Assembly (NCBI GenBank): GCA_020698575.1
Contig: CM036245.1
Span: 14,779,479 to 14,843,478 of the forward strand
Reading direction: 5' to 3'
Length of the DNA stretch: 64,000 nucleotides
Source: Bostrychus sinensis
Taxonomy: Eukaryota; Chordata; Actinopteri; Gobiiformes; Eleotridae
Below, piece after piece: positions 39,401 to 44,324 of this stretch. The notes beneath the pieces were generated by a model. That model made no database searches. It was not told the origin of the DNA and saw only the letters and a list, made by a program, of their open reading frames with translations. The position numbers were made by a program, and so were the translations under genes. Position 1 is the first letter of the stretch. Every line of letters begins with the position of its first letter.

Positions 39401-41842
39401 GAATAAATGGGGAACTGGGAAAGATGGAAGCAAGACTCTGTCTGCAAAATAACTGCTAGAAACCTTGCTTTTGAATATGTATCACACATACTGGGTCACA
39501 CACTTTCCAGAAAATACAACCAGAGCATTTAAAGTGAAATACGATCGTCCAAAACATAGCAAGAGTAAAAATGGACTTCTATCATGGGGTATATAAGAAT
39601 AACAAAGATAAAAGTCCTATGTTTAAACACACAGCTGGCGAGCAATAAAATTTGCATCATTAAATATTTACAGATACAGTAGTTCCTGAAAAATAAATGA
39701 TGCGAGTTTCTGAAAACGGGTTTTGCACAGCAGGCAGCTAAAAACAAAGCTGTAGTAAAAACTTCAAAGAGATTTGAAGGCACAATGGATGTTTGCCACT
39801 GCTTAGGAAGACAATCAAACAGCCATCAACAACAGAAAGGCAACATCACTGATTAAAACTATGAGCATCTGCTTCATCTGTTGTTTGTTGTTCGTGCATC
39901 TATATACTTAGGGCTTAGCTACTATATGTGTGATGTAATAAGACAGTGGATAATAAAGAAGTACTGCATACTTACAGTAAACTTACACACAGATAAATTT
40001 GTAGGTTTTGCAGTACCTCAAAACATAATAGCTAAATACTGTAAGTGTATAATAGGCTATTAACTATTATCCATCCAGAGGTGAAAAGTAACTAGATACT
40101 TAGTACATTGTGTAAGACACTCTGACATTTACTTGAGTCCTTTTTGAGGAAAAACTTGCTTAGTAGTCTCAAAAATCAATCAATAAATAAGTGTATTTTG
40201 AACGTGGCAGTAGAGGTTGCTTACTTTGCAATGGGGGTCATGGGTTTGAGCCAGATTGGGGACATTAATAGAAGTAGAAAATAGAAGTAGTAGTAAAGGT
40301 TGGGTTAAGGTTAAGGTAGATTTTATTGTCCCCATAGGCAAATTTGTCCTCACTTGACCCATCATTTAATGCCACTGGGGAAACCTGTCAGGAGCAGTGG
40401 GCGACCGCAGTGCAGCAGATCTCCAGATCTGAGCCAGGATCCTGGTTAGTAGTACCAAGCTGGGCGATTAGCCTATTGTGCATTTTAGGTTGATGGGGGA
40501 AACTGGAGGAAAGGCACCCATACACGGGGAGAACATGCACACTCTGCACCTAAAGGCCCCACACAATCCAAGATTCAAACCCTGGACCTGCAAGAGTGCT
40601 TACCACTTTGCCACTGTGCCACCTAGAAGTAATAGTTGTAATACATTTTATTTTACAATTAAAAACATAAATAAAAACATATAAAATTAAATCTTAAGGT
40701 GCATTTACTTTTGTTCATGTAATTATTTTTTTAATTACTAGTTATGGCTGTTGCGAGTAATGGCAAGGTGTTTGATATGGAACATTTTTTACAACCTATT
40801 GTTAATGGCTTGCTTTGGTTATCAATAGTGTCTTGTGTCTATTTTTCTATATTTCACTAGCAACACACCAAAAACTTAAAATTCAAAGGCCCAGCCATCC
40901 CCAGAATACAATTATGTTTCTTCACCCAGAGCAAAGATTACCAGCAGCAAAAAAGTAACTGTCAGTGTTATTATTTCTGTTTGCCAAATACATTAAATAA
41001 CTGACTCCATAACTGTATTGTAATGGTAACCGTTCGCCCACCACATGTCACATTATCTGCATTGTCTCACCCACTCCCACATTGTTTTTTTTTTTTTTTT
41101 TTCGACTGGTGGGAAGCTGGACATCCCACACTGGTGAGTGGGTAGCACTACTGTATACTACTGCTGCTTGCTTCTACCAATGACTGACTATGCACAGTAG
41201 TTTTTGGTAATGACCAGAGCATTACCAACAACACCTCAGGGCTTCATCGATAGCGGCAAGTGCAAACTGATTTTCCAGTCAAATAAATGAACTGCAGTGA
41301 TACCATACTAAGGCTTCTATAATAAGTTATTTAGAGGACCATTATGAACAATAATAGAGAGACTTGCCATTACATATAATTAGTACATAAATTGCCAGTT
41401 AAAGTAAAACTTGGACTGGGTGCCTAAAAATGAAATATAAATGTGAATATAAGCTCTTGAATAATAGATTACAAGCTGTACAATGCTATGTTTTTGTAGT
41501 AAAATAAAGTATGTTATGTTTAATAGTAGCTTTGATCTATGGTACCAAACTCTCCCTCTGTCCTGTATCACCAATTAACTGTGCTATTCTCTCGAGCATG
41601 TGGTTGTGAGATGCCCATTGCACCCACTACCTTATACATTAGGACTGCTGGTGCATATCTCTATTCAAATACCTGTATCCTACTGATAAAACAGGCCTAT
41701 TCTTGTGTGTGATGCCGTGCTGTTCTTCTCTCACCTGCTCGTTGCTTGCCAGCTCTTTCTCCAGCTGGCGATGCTTGTTGTGCCACACCAAATAGTGGAC
41801 AGGATAACGACACTTCTCTGGAGTTTTCTTGGCGGAGATCAT
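1470..41842 (-). CDS. ankrd13b: ankrd13b, ankyrin repeat domain-containing protein 13B (10 exons, C-terminus off the left edge)
   Basis: Ten exons joined by GT-AG introns encode about 381 residues: 41735-41842, 21795-21930, 21101-21225, 18343-18388, 14384-14527, 13424-13664, 8822-8888, 6645-6726, 4137-4201 and 1470-1600. Phases agree at every junction and no stop interrupts the frame. The N-terminus carries the YPVHYLVWHN motif typical of ANKRD13 proteins, then ankyrin-type repeats (DPRGRTPLHLA, about residues 40-110), then the long ANKRD13 domain with conserved GFEQMTWQRGNRSF and TAEEYFNP blocks. Known for the family: ANKRD13A/B/D bind Lys63-linked ubiquitin through C-terminal ubiquitin-interacting motifs and act in internalisation of ubiquitinated receptors at the plasma membrane. 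Those motifs would lie beyond position 1. The B assignment rests on the head-to-head git1 neighbour. Intron 1 is unusually long (19.8 kb). Confidence 0.93.
1742..2141. mobile_element. hAT-like non-autonomous element with internal minisatellite
   Basis: Ends CAGTGGTTCACAAAG and (inverted) CAGTGATTTTCAAAC are flanked by 8-bp duplications GCATAGAT (1734-1741) and GCCTAGAT (2142-2149), 7 of 8 identical. That is the hAT signature. The interior (about 1828-2040) is a roughly 100-bp unit present twice and itself built from TTTAGTCCTGG-type words. Related pieces lie at 3985-4040, 11846-11915 and 61979-62329. Confidence 0.82.
3354..3850 (-). mobile_element. LINE fragment, C-terminal reverse transcriptase region
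   Basis: Minus-strand frames (3521-3850 and 3382-3594, offset by frameshift) encode YRSTYGHELWVMTERTR, then FLRRVAGRTLRER, then MPQGRLPGEVFRACPTGRRP and RPRTRWRDYVSQLARERLG. These are the familiar C-terminal blocks of fish non-LTR retrotransposon ORF2. It is 5' truncated and frameshifted. GC content is far above the surrounding intron. Confidence 0.85.
4137..4201 (-). CDS. ankrd13b: ankrd13b exon 9 (65 bp)
   Basis: Acceptor TCTTTGCAG, donor GGA|GTAAGA. Encodes GGKTPLQNFLGIAEQHMGPN then NG, corresponding to the family's KTPLQSFLGIAEQH segment. Ends in phase 0. Confidence 0.93.
4202..6644. other. ankrd13b intron 8
   Basis: A SINE-like piece (GGTGCAGTGGGTTGGTTTGC, about 4265-4350) lies near the exon 9 side. 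Around 4840-5520 a stretch rich in ACACACTACACAATTTTT-type sequence may be another old DNA transposon, but I could not find matching ends. The remainder shows no exon. Confidence 0.55.
6645..6726 (-). CDS. ankrd13b: ankrd13b exon 8 (82 bp)
   Basis: Acceptor TTGTTAAAG, donor CAAAG|GTACAT. Encodes VYAASNVELITRTRTDHL and a Lys/Asn-rich tail, matching the VYGASNVELITRTRTEHL block of the family. The donor and acceptor are less ideal than in other exons, but both phases match. Confidence 0.92.
6759..6786. repeat. (ATA)n microsatellite
   Basis: About nine uninterrupted ATA/TAA units, 35 bp downstream (plus coordinates) of the ankrd13b exon 8 acceptor. Confidence 0.9.
7308..7621. mobile_element. hAT-like non-autonomous element, perfect 8-bp target duplication
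   Basis: Left end CAGTGGTTCCCAAAGTGGGG and right end CACTTTGGGAATGGCTG form imperfect terminal inverted repeats. Flanking CTCTAAAG occurs at 7300-7307 and 7622-7629, identical. 314 bp, no coding capacity. Related to the element at 17900-18300. Confidence 0.9.
8105..8530. repeat. ACT/GCT trinucleotide-rich interspersed repeat
   Basis: A diverged run of ACT, GCT and AAC triplets (about 8240-8490) sits between arms containing GTAAATGTACTGTTACTTC and GCACCCAAGTCAAATC. The same architecture recurs at 10925-11510 and, in shorter form, at 28635-28950. Open frames here are products of triplet periodicity. Confidence 0.75.
8822..8888 (-). CDS. ankrd13b: ankrd13b exon 7 (67 bp)
   Basis: Acceptor TTTTCCAG, donor CCAAG|GTAAAG. 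Completes an Arg codon and encodes NKSGILGWRSEKTETVNGYE followed by AK, a conserved family block. Phase 0 at its end. Confidence 0.94.
9885..10390 (-). mobile_element. Tc1/mariner-type element, internally deleted
   Basis: Terminal inverted repeats at 9885-9907 and 10368-10390 match at 22 of 23 positions (AATACTTTTGGAAATATA core). The minus strand retains the transposase C-terminal region with the SPDLNP catalytic-region motif (about 10090-10305). At 506 bp it is about a third of an autonomous Tc1 element and is not capable of encoding a complete transposase. Confidence 0.9.
10925..11510. repeat. ACT/TAC trinucleotide-rich interspersed repeat
   Basis: Arms with AAATAAAAGTACTATTACTT and GAAACAGTACTATTACTTGA flank two diverged triplet tracts (about 11015-11120 and 11195-11370). 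Same family as 8105-8530. Confidence 0.75.
11945..12145 (+). repeat. SINE copy, tail portion
   Basis: Contains GTGTACCCTGACTAAGGCCC and ATAGATGCTGGG, the tail common to the SINE family in this window. The tRNA-like head is missing. Confidence 0.7.
12323..13316. mobile_element. terminal-inverted-repeat element carrying an L2 LINE 3' end
   Basis: Left end CAGGGTTCCTGTAGG and right end (inverted) CAGGGTTCCTGTGGG. The flanking repeat (AGATAAACGGTGAGA ... GGCTGAGGAACCAGACT) is present uninterrupted at about 35865-35965, giving an approximate empty site. Flanks GTTAT and GCTAT suggest a short imperfect duplication. A LINE 3' end occupies its centre. Confidence 0.6.
12445..13020 (+). mobile_element. 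L2-clade LINE 3' end
   Basis: Plus-strand frame 12456-12857 encodes DELEMIIHAFVSSRLDYC, then ITPILKSLHWPPVTHRIHFK and ILLLTFRALPG, the typical C-terminal reverse transcriptase blocks of fish L2/Maui-like LINEs, followed by a 3' UTR ending in GGTGCTGTATAGATTAAC-type sequence. 5' truncated. Confidence 0.85.
13424..13664 (-). CDS. ankrd13b: ankrd13b exon 6
   Basis: 241 bp, acceptor TTGTTGCAG, donor GAGAG|GTTAGA. Contains EVMEVDHDRQLVFCETL, then a variable Gly/Ala/Leu-rich linker (GRGGNGACCGTGGALGLLG), then SDEQVAARLSAPVVTTQLDT, which is conserved. The linker is much more GC-rich than the surrounding intron. Confidence 0.94.
13665..14383. other. ankrd13b intron 5
   Basis: Contains a fragment (about 13958-14040, ACCCTTCCACAAGTGAC) of an interspersed repeat also found at 14589-16050 and 49187-49828. 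No exon seen. Confidence 0.6.
14384..14527 (-). CDS. ankrd13b: ankrd13b exon 5
   Basis: 144 bp, acceptor GTCCTTAG, donor CAAG|GTCAGA. Reads VPLVSRICPSDTYRVWKSGQ and then GFEQMTWQRGNRSFIFRGQ, the core of the ANKRD13 domain. Phases fit both neighbours. Confidence 0.95.
14626..15583. mobile_element. terminal-inverted-repeat DNA element inserted in an older repeat
   Basis: Ends GAGTGACCAGATTTTTA and (inverted) GGGTGACCAGATGTCCG. The repeat TAGACCCTTCCATGACTG on its left continues on its right as AGAATTCAGAAAACTAC, so the element interrupts an older repeat. Related ends are seen at 42697-43235. No coding frame. Confidence 0.65.
15584..16050. repeat. unclassified interspersed repeat, right part
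   Basis: Shares TTTAGCCTTTAGCTTATAT, TTAGCTTATGGCACCAT and CACTAAAAGGG landmarks with 49187-49828 in git1 intron 4. The left part (14589-14625) is separated by the inserted element. Confidence 0.6.
16506..17053. mobile_element. hAT-like non-autonomous element (CAGTGGTGG ends)
   Basis: Starts CAGTGGTGGAAGAAG and ends TACATTCCACCACTG. Flanks GAACTGAG and GAAGTAAG match at 6 of 8. The interior is rich in GTAAAAGTACTTAA and ACTCAGGTAAAGTAC words, typical of a very common fish repeat. Confidence 0.75.
17290..17475 (-). repeat. SINE copy (minus orientation)
   Basis: GGAGCCTATCACAGTAAC, CTTAGGCGGAGTACACCCTG and ACAGTGGCCAGTTAGTTGCA are the family tail in reverse. The copy runs up to CATGCATGTCTTTGGACGG. 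Confidence 0.75.
17900..18300. mobile_element. hAT-like non-autonomous element, perfect 8-bp target duplication
   Basis: Ends CAGCCATTCCCAAAG and (inverted) CGGTGGTTCCCAAAG. CTGTAGAC flanks both sides (17892-17899 and 18301-18308). 401 bp, ending 42 bp before ankrd13b exon 4. Same family as 7308-7621. Confidence 0.9.
18343..18388 (-). CDS. ankrd13b: ankrd13b exon 4 (46-bp short exon)
   Basis: Encodes AQDFYVEMKWEFTSW, a hallmark segment of the ANKRD13 domain, plus one base of the next codon. The acceptor AATCCAG is immediately preceded on the minus strand by a 52-bp (CT)n tract, so the microsatellite serves as the polypyrimidine tract. The donor is GGG|GTGAGT. Confidence 0.94.
18397..18448. 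repeat. (AG)26 microsatellite at a splice acceptor
   Basis: 52 bp of uninterrupted AG on the plus strand, (CT)26 on the minus strand. It begins 8 bp upstream of the acceptor of ankrd13b exon 4 and provides its pyrimidine tract. Confidence 0.95.
18935..19110 (+). repeat. SINE copy, tail portion
   Basis: GACATGCATGTGTTTGGAGA, GTGAATGGTTGTCAGTG and GGGATAGGCCCAAAAC match diverged segments of the SINE family. It ends in an AAGG/GGAA run (19088-19101). Confidence 0.6.
19127..19484. mobile_element. short DNA element with TTAA ends
   Basis: Starts TTAAAGGTCCCCTGTCATG and ends ATATGGCCACTTTAA, giving inverted TTAAAG ends with a TTAA at each boundary (piggyBac-like target). The internal ATCAACTTTTTTGAGCC and ACCATGTTATAATGTTG recur in the diverged copy at about 23975-24472. 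Confidence 0.65.
20225..21000 (-). repeat. SINE copy split by a DNA element
   Basis: Left half ends GTACACGATGGACAAT (to 20300). Right half resumes ACTGGTTAGTTGCAGGGCTG (from 20954). Intact copies read continuously across this point, so 20301-20953 is an insertion. Confidence 0.7.
20301..20953. mobile_element. inverted-repeat DNA element nested in a SINE
   Basis: Left end GAGTGCGTTTACAGTTCACT and right end (inverted) GAGTGTGTTTACATGCACTT are closely matched over about 28 bp, continuing TGAGTATC. Internal GGATACTCATATCC-like words repeat. No transposase frame seen. Confidence 0.75.
21101..21225 (-). CDS. ankrd13b: ankrd13b exon 3
   Basis: 125 bp, acceptor TGTCCCAG, donor CAG|GTGAGA. Completes a split Val codon and reads LQEAVSTRDPELVRLVLRYR then the RLAGIPILLERLRQ block, a stretch strongly conserved in the ANKRD13 family. 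Ends in phase 0 at about residue 123. Confidence 0.95.
21543..21685 (-). repeat. SINE copy, partial
   Basis: Contains GCGCCATAGGTGGGGTACTT and GAACAGTGGCCAGTGAG, the SINE tail in reverse, within the 569-bp intron 2 of ankrd13b (21226-21794), which otherwise shows nothing notable. Confidence 0.65.
21795..21930 (-). CDS. ankrd13b: ankrd13b exon 2 (ankyrin repeats)
   Basis: 136 bp between acceptor ATTTCAG and donor GTAAGG. Encodes residues 37-81 plus one base, containing DPRGRTPLHLAVTLGHLECA, a canonical ankyrin repeat with TPLH and the GH turn, followed by a second repeat start (GADVCKENRNGWT). It is separated from exon 1 by the 19.8-kb intron. Confidence 0.95.
23975..24472. mobile_element. 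diverged copy of the TTAA-ended element
   Basis: Shares AAATCGACTTTTCTGAGC, ACCATGTTATAATGTTC and a right end AATATAGCCCCTTTAA with the element at 19127-19484. The left boundary is uncertain. Confidence 0.6.
25155..25440 (-). repeat. SINE copy, near full length (minus orientation)
   Basis: Runs from GGAACCTATTCTTGCAACTA and TAGGTGGGGTACACCC through TTCATTCACC to GCTGCTAACCACTCTGCCAC, which is the complement of the tRNA-like head. Confidence 0.8.
25688..26053. mobile_element. hAT-like non-autonomous element (GGGCTGGGCAAT type)
   Basis: Starts TAGGGCTGGGCAATTAATC, ends CATAATCGTGGAGCCCTA. Flanks AAACATAA (25680-25687) and AAACATTA (26054-26061) match at 7 of 8. Both sub-terminal regions are rich in AATTGTGATTATAAT and AAATAATCGTGACTAT words. 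366 bp. Confidence 0.82.
27885..28180 (+). mobile_element. RTE-type LINE fragment
   Basis: Plus-strand DNA encodes, with frameshifts, the RLRWFGHVQRR / RPRGRPKSRFEDVLKED type C-terminal block (CTGAGATGGTTCGGACATGT ... AGGCCTAGAGGAAGACCAAA). The same block recurs at 60085-60300 in git1 intron 20. Confidence 0.7.
28635..28950. repeat. GTACTTTTACTT-type interspersed repeat with triplet tract
   Basis: TAAAGTAAAAGTACTGTTAC and ACTCAAGTAGAAGTAAATG lead into a short ACT/GCT triplet tract (28780-28825). Shorter relative of 8105-8530. Confidence 0.65.
30113..30375 (-). repeat. SINE copy, best full-length example
   Basis: Runs continuously from GACTGGAGCCTATATCTCAG, through CTTAGGCGGGGTACACCCTG and GGAGGAAGCCGGAGTACC, to GGGAGGCGAGAGCAATAACC and CTGCCACCGTGCCCC. 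It can serve as the reference for the family: about 260 bp with a tRNA-like head and a conserved GGCCCATAGTT tail on the opposite strand. Confidence 0.85.
31215..31935 (-). repeat. SINE copy split by a retroelement fragment
   Basis: Left half CTATGGGCCTTAGGCAGGGC up to TGGACAAT (about 31277). Right half resumes at GGTTAGTCACAGGGCTGACA (about 31787) and runs to GGTGGGAAGCCAAAGTACCC. GACAAT lies on both sides of the insert. Confidence 0.7.
31278..31786 (-). mobile_element. retroelement-like insert within the SINE
   Basis: Begins with a TTATTTATTTATAAAA tract, which would be an A-rich tail on the minus strand, followed by CATTGAGATCAAGATC and GGGGGACCTGGCCAAGAGGT, a common fish repeat. A minus-strand non-LTR element is the simplest reading. 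The clade is not determined. Confidence 0.5.
32735..32870 (+). repeat. SINE copy, deleted in the middle
   Basis: Head GGGCTGCATGGTGGCAGAGT followed within 30 bases by the tail region AACTGGCCATTGTTCAGGG and AGGCCCATAGATGCTGGG. Confidence 0.75.
33680..34557. mobile_element. hAT-like element with inverted arms, perfect target duplication
   Basis: Ends TAGGGGTGTGACAAGA and (inverted) AAGGGGTGTGACAAGA. ATCTATAC flanks both sides (33672-33679 and 34558-34565). Sub-terminal regions are dense in ACGAGAC/CTCGTG words. 878 bp. A perfect 17-bp-arm hairpin lies inside (33961-33996). No transposase frame recognised. Confidence 0.88.
37590..37765 (-). repeat. SINE copy, head portion
   Basis: GAACTCACTACCTCCTAGTT and GCTAATCACTCTGCCACCAT are the complement of the tRNA-like head. 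The tail is missing or diverged. Confidence 0.65.
38050..39300 (+). repeat. SINE copy interrupted by the 38283-39262 element
   Basis: SINE sequence (ACTAACTGGGCATTTTCCAG, CCCAGGCCCATAGTTGCTGA) leads to CCCACGAC at 38275-38282 and resumes with CCCACGACCTCTAACAGTAT after the insert. Confidence 0.75.
38283..39262 (+). mobile_element. hAT-like element with perfect 16-bp inverted ends and GATCGG arrays
   Basis: Starts TAAGGGTGCTCCGATC and ends with its exact complement GATCGGAGCACCCTTA. Target duplication CCCACGAC is exact on both sides. GATCGG or its complement recurs many times within about 100 bp of each end, arranged like transposase-binding repeats. The interior is GC-richer and includes, near 38720, ATGGCTGCTAATGGAAAGAG followed by an in-frame stop, possibly the decayed start of a transposase frame. 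980 bp. Confidence 0.9.
40490..40625 (-). repeat. SINE copy, head portion
   Basis: AAACTGGAGGAAAGGCACCC, ACGGGGAGAACATGCACACT and GAGTGCTTACCACTTTGCCA match the complement of the SINE body and head. Confidence 0.7.
41085..41102. repeat. T18 homopolymer
   Basis: Eighteen consecutive T on the plus strand in ankrd13b intron 1. Confidence 0.9.
41735..41842 (-). CDS. ankrd13b: ankrd13b exon 1 (start codon)
   Basis: Encodes residues 1-36, beginning MISAKKTPEK and ending at the donor GAGCAG|GTGAGA. The ATG (41840-41842 on the plus strand, read in reverse) has A at -3, a good initiation context. The YPVHYLVWHN motif is the family's N-terminal signature. No competing upstream in-frame start is needed for homology. 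Confidence 0.93.
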
Positions 41843-42359
41843 CCTCGGATCATAGTTTGTCCCTTCTTCACTTGTGGTTTTGGGAATAGTTTTCCTATCA
41901 GTTTACGCTATAATCACCATCCTTCCGCGGCGACATATCCAGCGGCGTATCGGGGTAGCCTTGCGCGTCAGGATCACCACTCGCTCTGCTAATAATAACC
42001 AGAAAGAAAGCCCTCTTTGAACCATGGGCGGAGAGAAATCCCGTGTTTGGTTGTCTTCAGAGGCTGCTACACCTTTTATTCCTATCCAGCCGTATCCCCC
42101 ACCTTGTCGCTCTCTGTTTCGCCGCTGCCCACTCCAACATCTATCCTCCTCCTCGCCTCCTCGCATCCGGTGCTGACTGAAAAAGATGCGATGACAAGCT
42201 GCAATGAAATGTGTGCGCGCACTCTCAGTCAATCAGTGGCCGTGAATATTACAATTAATCATTACTTAGTGTGTATACAGTTGAAGGGGACTCTCAAGCC
42301 GTGGACAATGAGCTTCCACGAGGAAATGAAAAGCATAGCCAACTATTAAAGCTACATGC

Positions 42360-42361
<2 letters not shown>

Positions 42362-42391
<30 letters not shown>
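42362..42391. repeat. A30 homopolymer
   Basis: Thirty consecutive A, with ATTAAA about 20 bp upstream. This resembles the 3' end of a polyadenylated retrocopy, but no parent sequence was recognised. Confidence 0.9.
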
Positions 42392-42393
<2 letters not shown>

Positions 42394-42696
42394 GTTAGTA
42401 GACTACGCCTAGTGGTTAATAGCTTCAGCCAATGAGCATTCACTATTTTCACAACACACTTAAGTTTGTTACATTGCATTTTTGGATCATTTAAATTTCT
42501 AATTATTTATTAGGACACGTGTTTTTAGGGTATTTATTTAGTGCTACAAAGTAAATAAAGTAGGTCCTAAAGTAGCCTAGATTGACTAATTGGCTATAGT
42601 AAAGATTAAAGGTCCATGCCAAATAGAAACTTCACAGTTATGCTATGAAAAATAGAATAACTGATTATCTAGCTGAGTAAACTTGTGGTCAGGCTT

Positions 42697-43235
42697 AGGG
42701 TGACCACCTGTTCCATTTTTGGTTGTACTGCACAGCCATTTAGGCATTTGTCCCTCCGTCCCACTAATTAAGATAATGTCCCTCTTTTTAATTGGAGTTC
42801 AGTGGATCTTATAAAGTGAGAGGTTCAAGTTAAGAACTAAAATGTCAGGTCAGTATTCCTTGTGGGCGTTCTGTCTCTGGGTTGAATATAAGTTTGGCGT
42901 GTTGCTGCCCCTGTGTTTCAGGACAGGCCTCTCCTGGAGCTGTGAGCTGCTGTTGGTGCAGGATTATTTTGATGCAGACTGAGAGCTTTGATTTTTTTCT
43001 GTTATCTCAGTAACATCTCTAGTCTCAGTAAAGACATTACTTTGCAAAATGTGTGTTTTTGTGCTAAAACAGAACATTGTATGTTTTATAGGCCCTAAAC
43101 TGAAGCAACGTGTCTCTTAATAAGTTGGTAAGTTAGAATTGATATCAAAAAAATTATTTCTTGAGTCTGTCCCACCTTGTTACACCAAGTTGCACAACTT
43201 TTTCCACTGTTTGTACTTTTTGAGGTGGTCACCCT
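42697..43235. mobile_element. terminal-inverted-repeat element in the promoter interval
   Basis: Starts AGGGTGACCACCTGTTCC and ends TTTTTGAGGTGGTCACCCTT, an inverted match of GGGTGACCACCT. About 540 bp, no coding frame. The ends resemble those of 14626-15583. Confidence 0.7.
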
Positions 43236-44272
43236 TGACAAGCTATACATTTCTGATTTTTGACAGGAACTCTGGGCAATTAGTCTAGTCTACAATCAAA
43301 GTGTTTCTATTTGTTAATACAGGTAACATAGATACTACTACTACTTCTACTACTACTAGGCTACTGCCACTACTAACTACCTCTGACTGTGGGCTTACTA
43401 ATGTATCAAATTATGGATCTTTACATAAAGATATGGACTACTTAAACAGGCCTTTATGCAACACTAAAAACACTGCAAATTCTGCTGTGATCTTCATGTT
43501 ACATTTCAGTAAATATATAGCCTAATGTTGTGATCTTGTCAGGGCTTATGGTGAGAGTGGAGACATGTGCTCTCAAGAGATGGTGGAGGTGTGGGGTCAT
43601 CAGTAAGAGTTAAGGAGTCACATTTTCCTACCCAGGTTTAGGTGGGAGGAATTAGTTTCACCGTCTAAATGTCAAAAAAATAAAATAAATAAAATAAAAT
43701 ACAAGTCACAATAAACTACAAACAAATACCCCAATTAATTTAACCTATCCTAAAAGTTGCTTAAATAAGTAGCCTAGTTTTCCTGAGTCTCAAGTAAAAG
43801 TACATGGAAAATTTATGTTTTATATATTTTGTAGGATAGATTTTATTTTCTTACTTACTTATCCCTGCTGGAGCTCGTGGTGCGTGAGTGGCCCCTCCCT
43901 GGCCCTCAGGTGGCCCCAGTGATGAAGTGTGAGGCTGACACAGGTGGAGAGCTGCCGTCTCTCGGTGAGGAGCTGTCAGTGCAGCCACAGATGCATCCAA
44001 AGGTCCGCTATGAGCCTCACGCAGCTAGCGTGAACATTCAGTCATTACGCTTCAGTAACTTGGCTTTAAGCTCTGATTTGAAACGTGGACTAAAAGAGTG
44101 GAGGCGGAAAACGGGAAAGTGAACTGTGGGCTGGTCGGGAAAGCCGACCGCACGGCAGCCGGCTTCCGGGGATTGAGGGGCCGCAGTGGCTGAAGGCAGA
44201 CGGCGGTAGCTCCGGGGAGAAAGGGCGAAGACACACACCGCCGCTGATATTCAGCTCTCAGCCACTTTCGAT

Positions 44273-44324
44273 ATGTCAAGAAAGCTGCAAAGGACTGAAA
44301 TCTGCGCCGACTGCAGTGCGCCAG
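44273..44324 (+). CDS. git1: git1 exon 1 (start codon, first zinc-finger cysteines)
   Basis: Encodes MSRKLQRTEICADCSAP plus one base, donor CCAG|GTAGGA. Carries Cys11 and Cys14 of the ArfGAP zinc finger. The ATG has G at -3. The MSRK start matches GIT1 (GIT2 begins MSKR). Confidence 0.94.

Larger units (their letters stand above)
21931..41734. other. ankrd13b intron 1 (19.8 kb)
   Basis: No nested gene recognised on either strand. Supported contents are the repeats listed separately. Unannotated stretches longer than 1 kb (for example 21931-23970, 28960-30110, 34620-37630 and 40640-41730) contain scattered diverged repeat words, such as an RTE-like 3' tail near 32045-32095 and 35200-35250, but no splice-bounded conserved coding block. 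Confidence 0.65.
41843..44272. promoter_or_regulatory. divergent ankrd13b/git1 intergenic region (probable promoters)
   Basis: 2.43 kb between two start codons facing away from each other. The ankrd13b side (41843-42240) and the git1 side (about 43870-44272) are clearly richer in G+C and CpG than neighbouring introns, as expected for 5' UTR and CpG-type promoters. On the git1 side GGCTTCCGGGG (44161-44171) contains an ETS-type CCGGAAG core on the minus strand. On the ankrd13b side GGGCGG at 42026 fits an Sp1-type box. The middle is filled by an A30 tract and a TIR element, so two separate promoters are more likely than one shared core. Transcription start sites cannot be placed from sequence alone. 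Confidence 0.6.
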
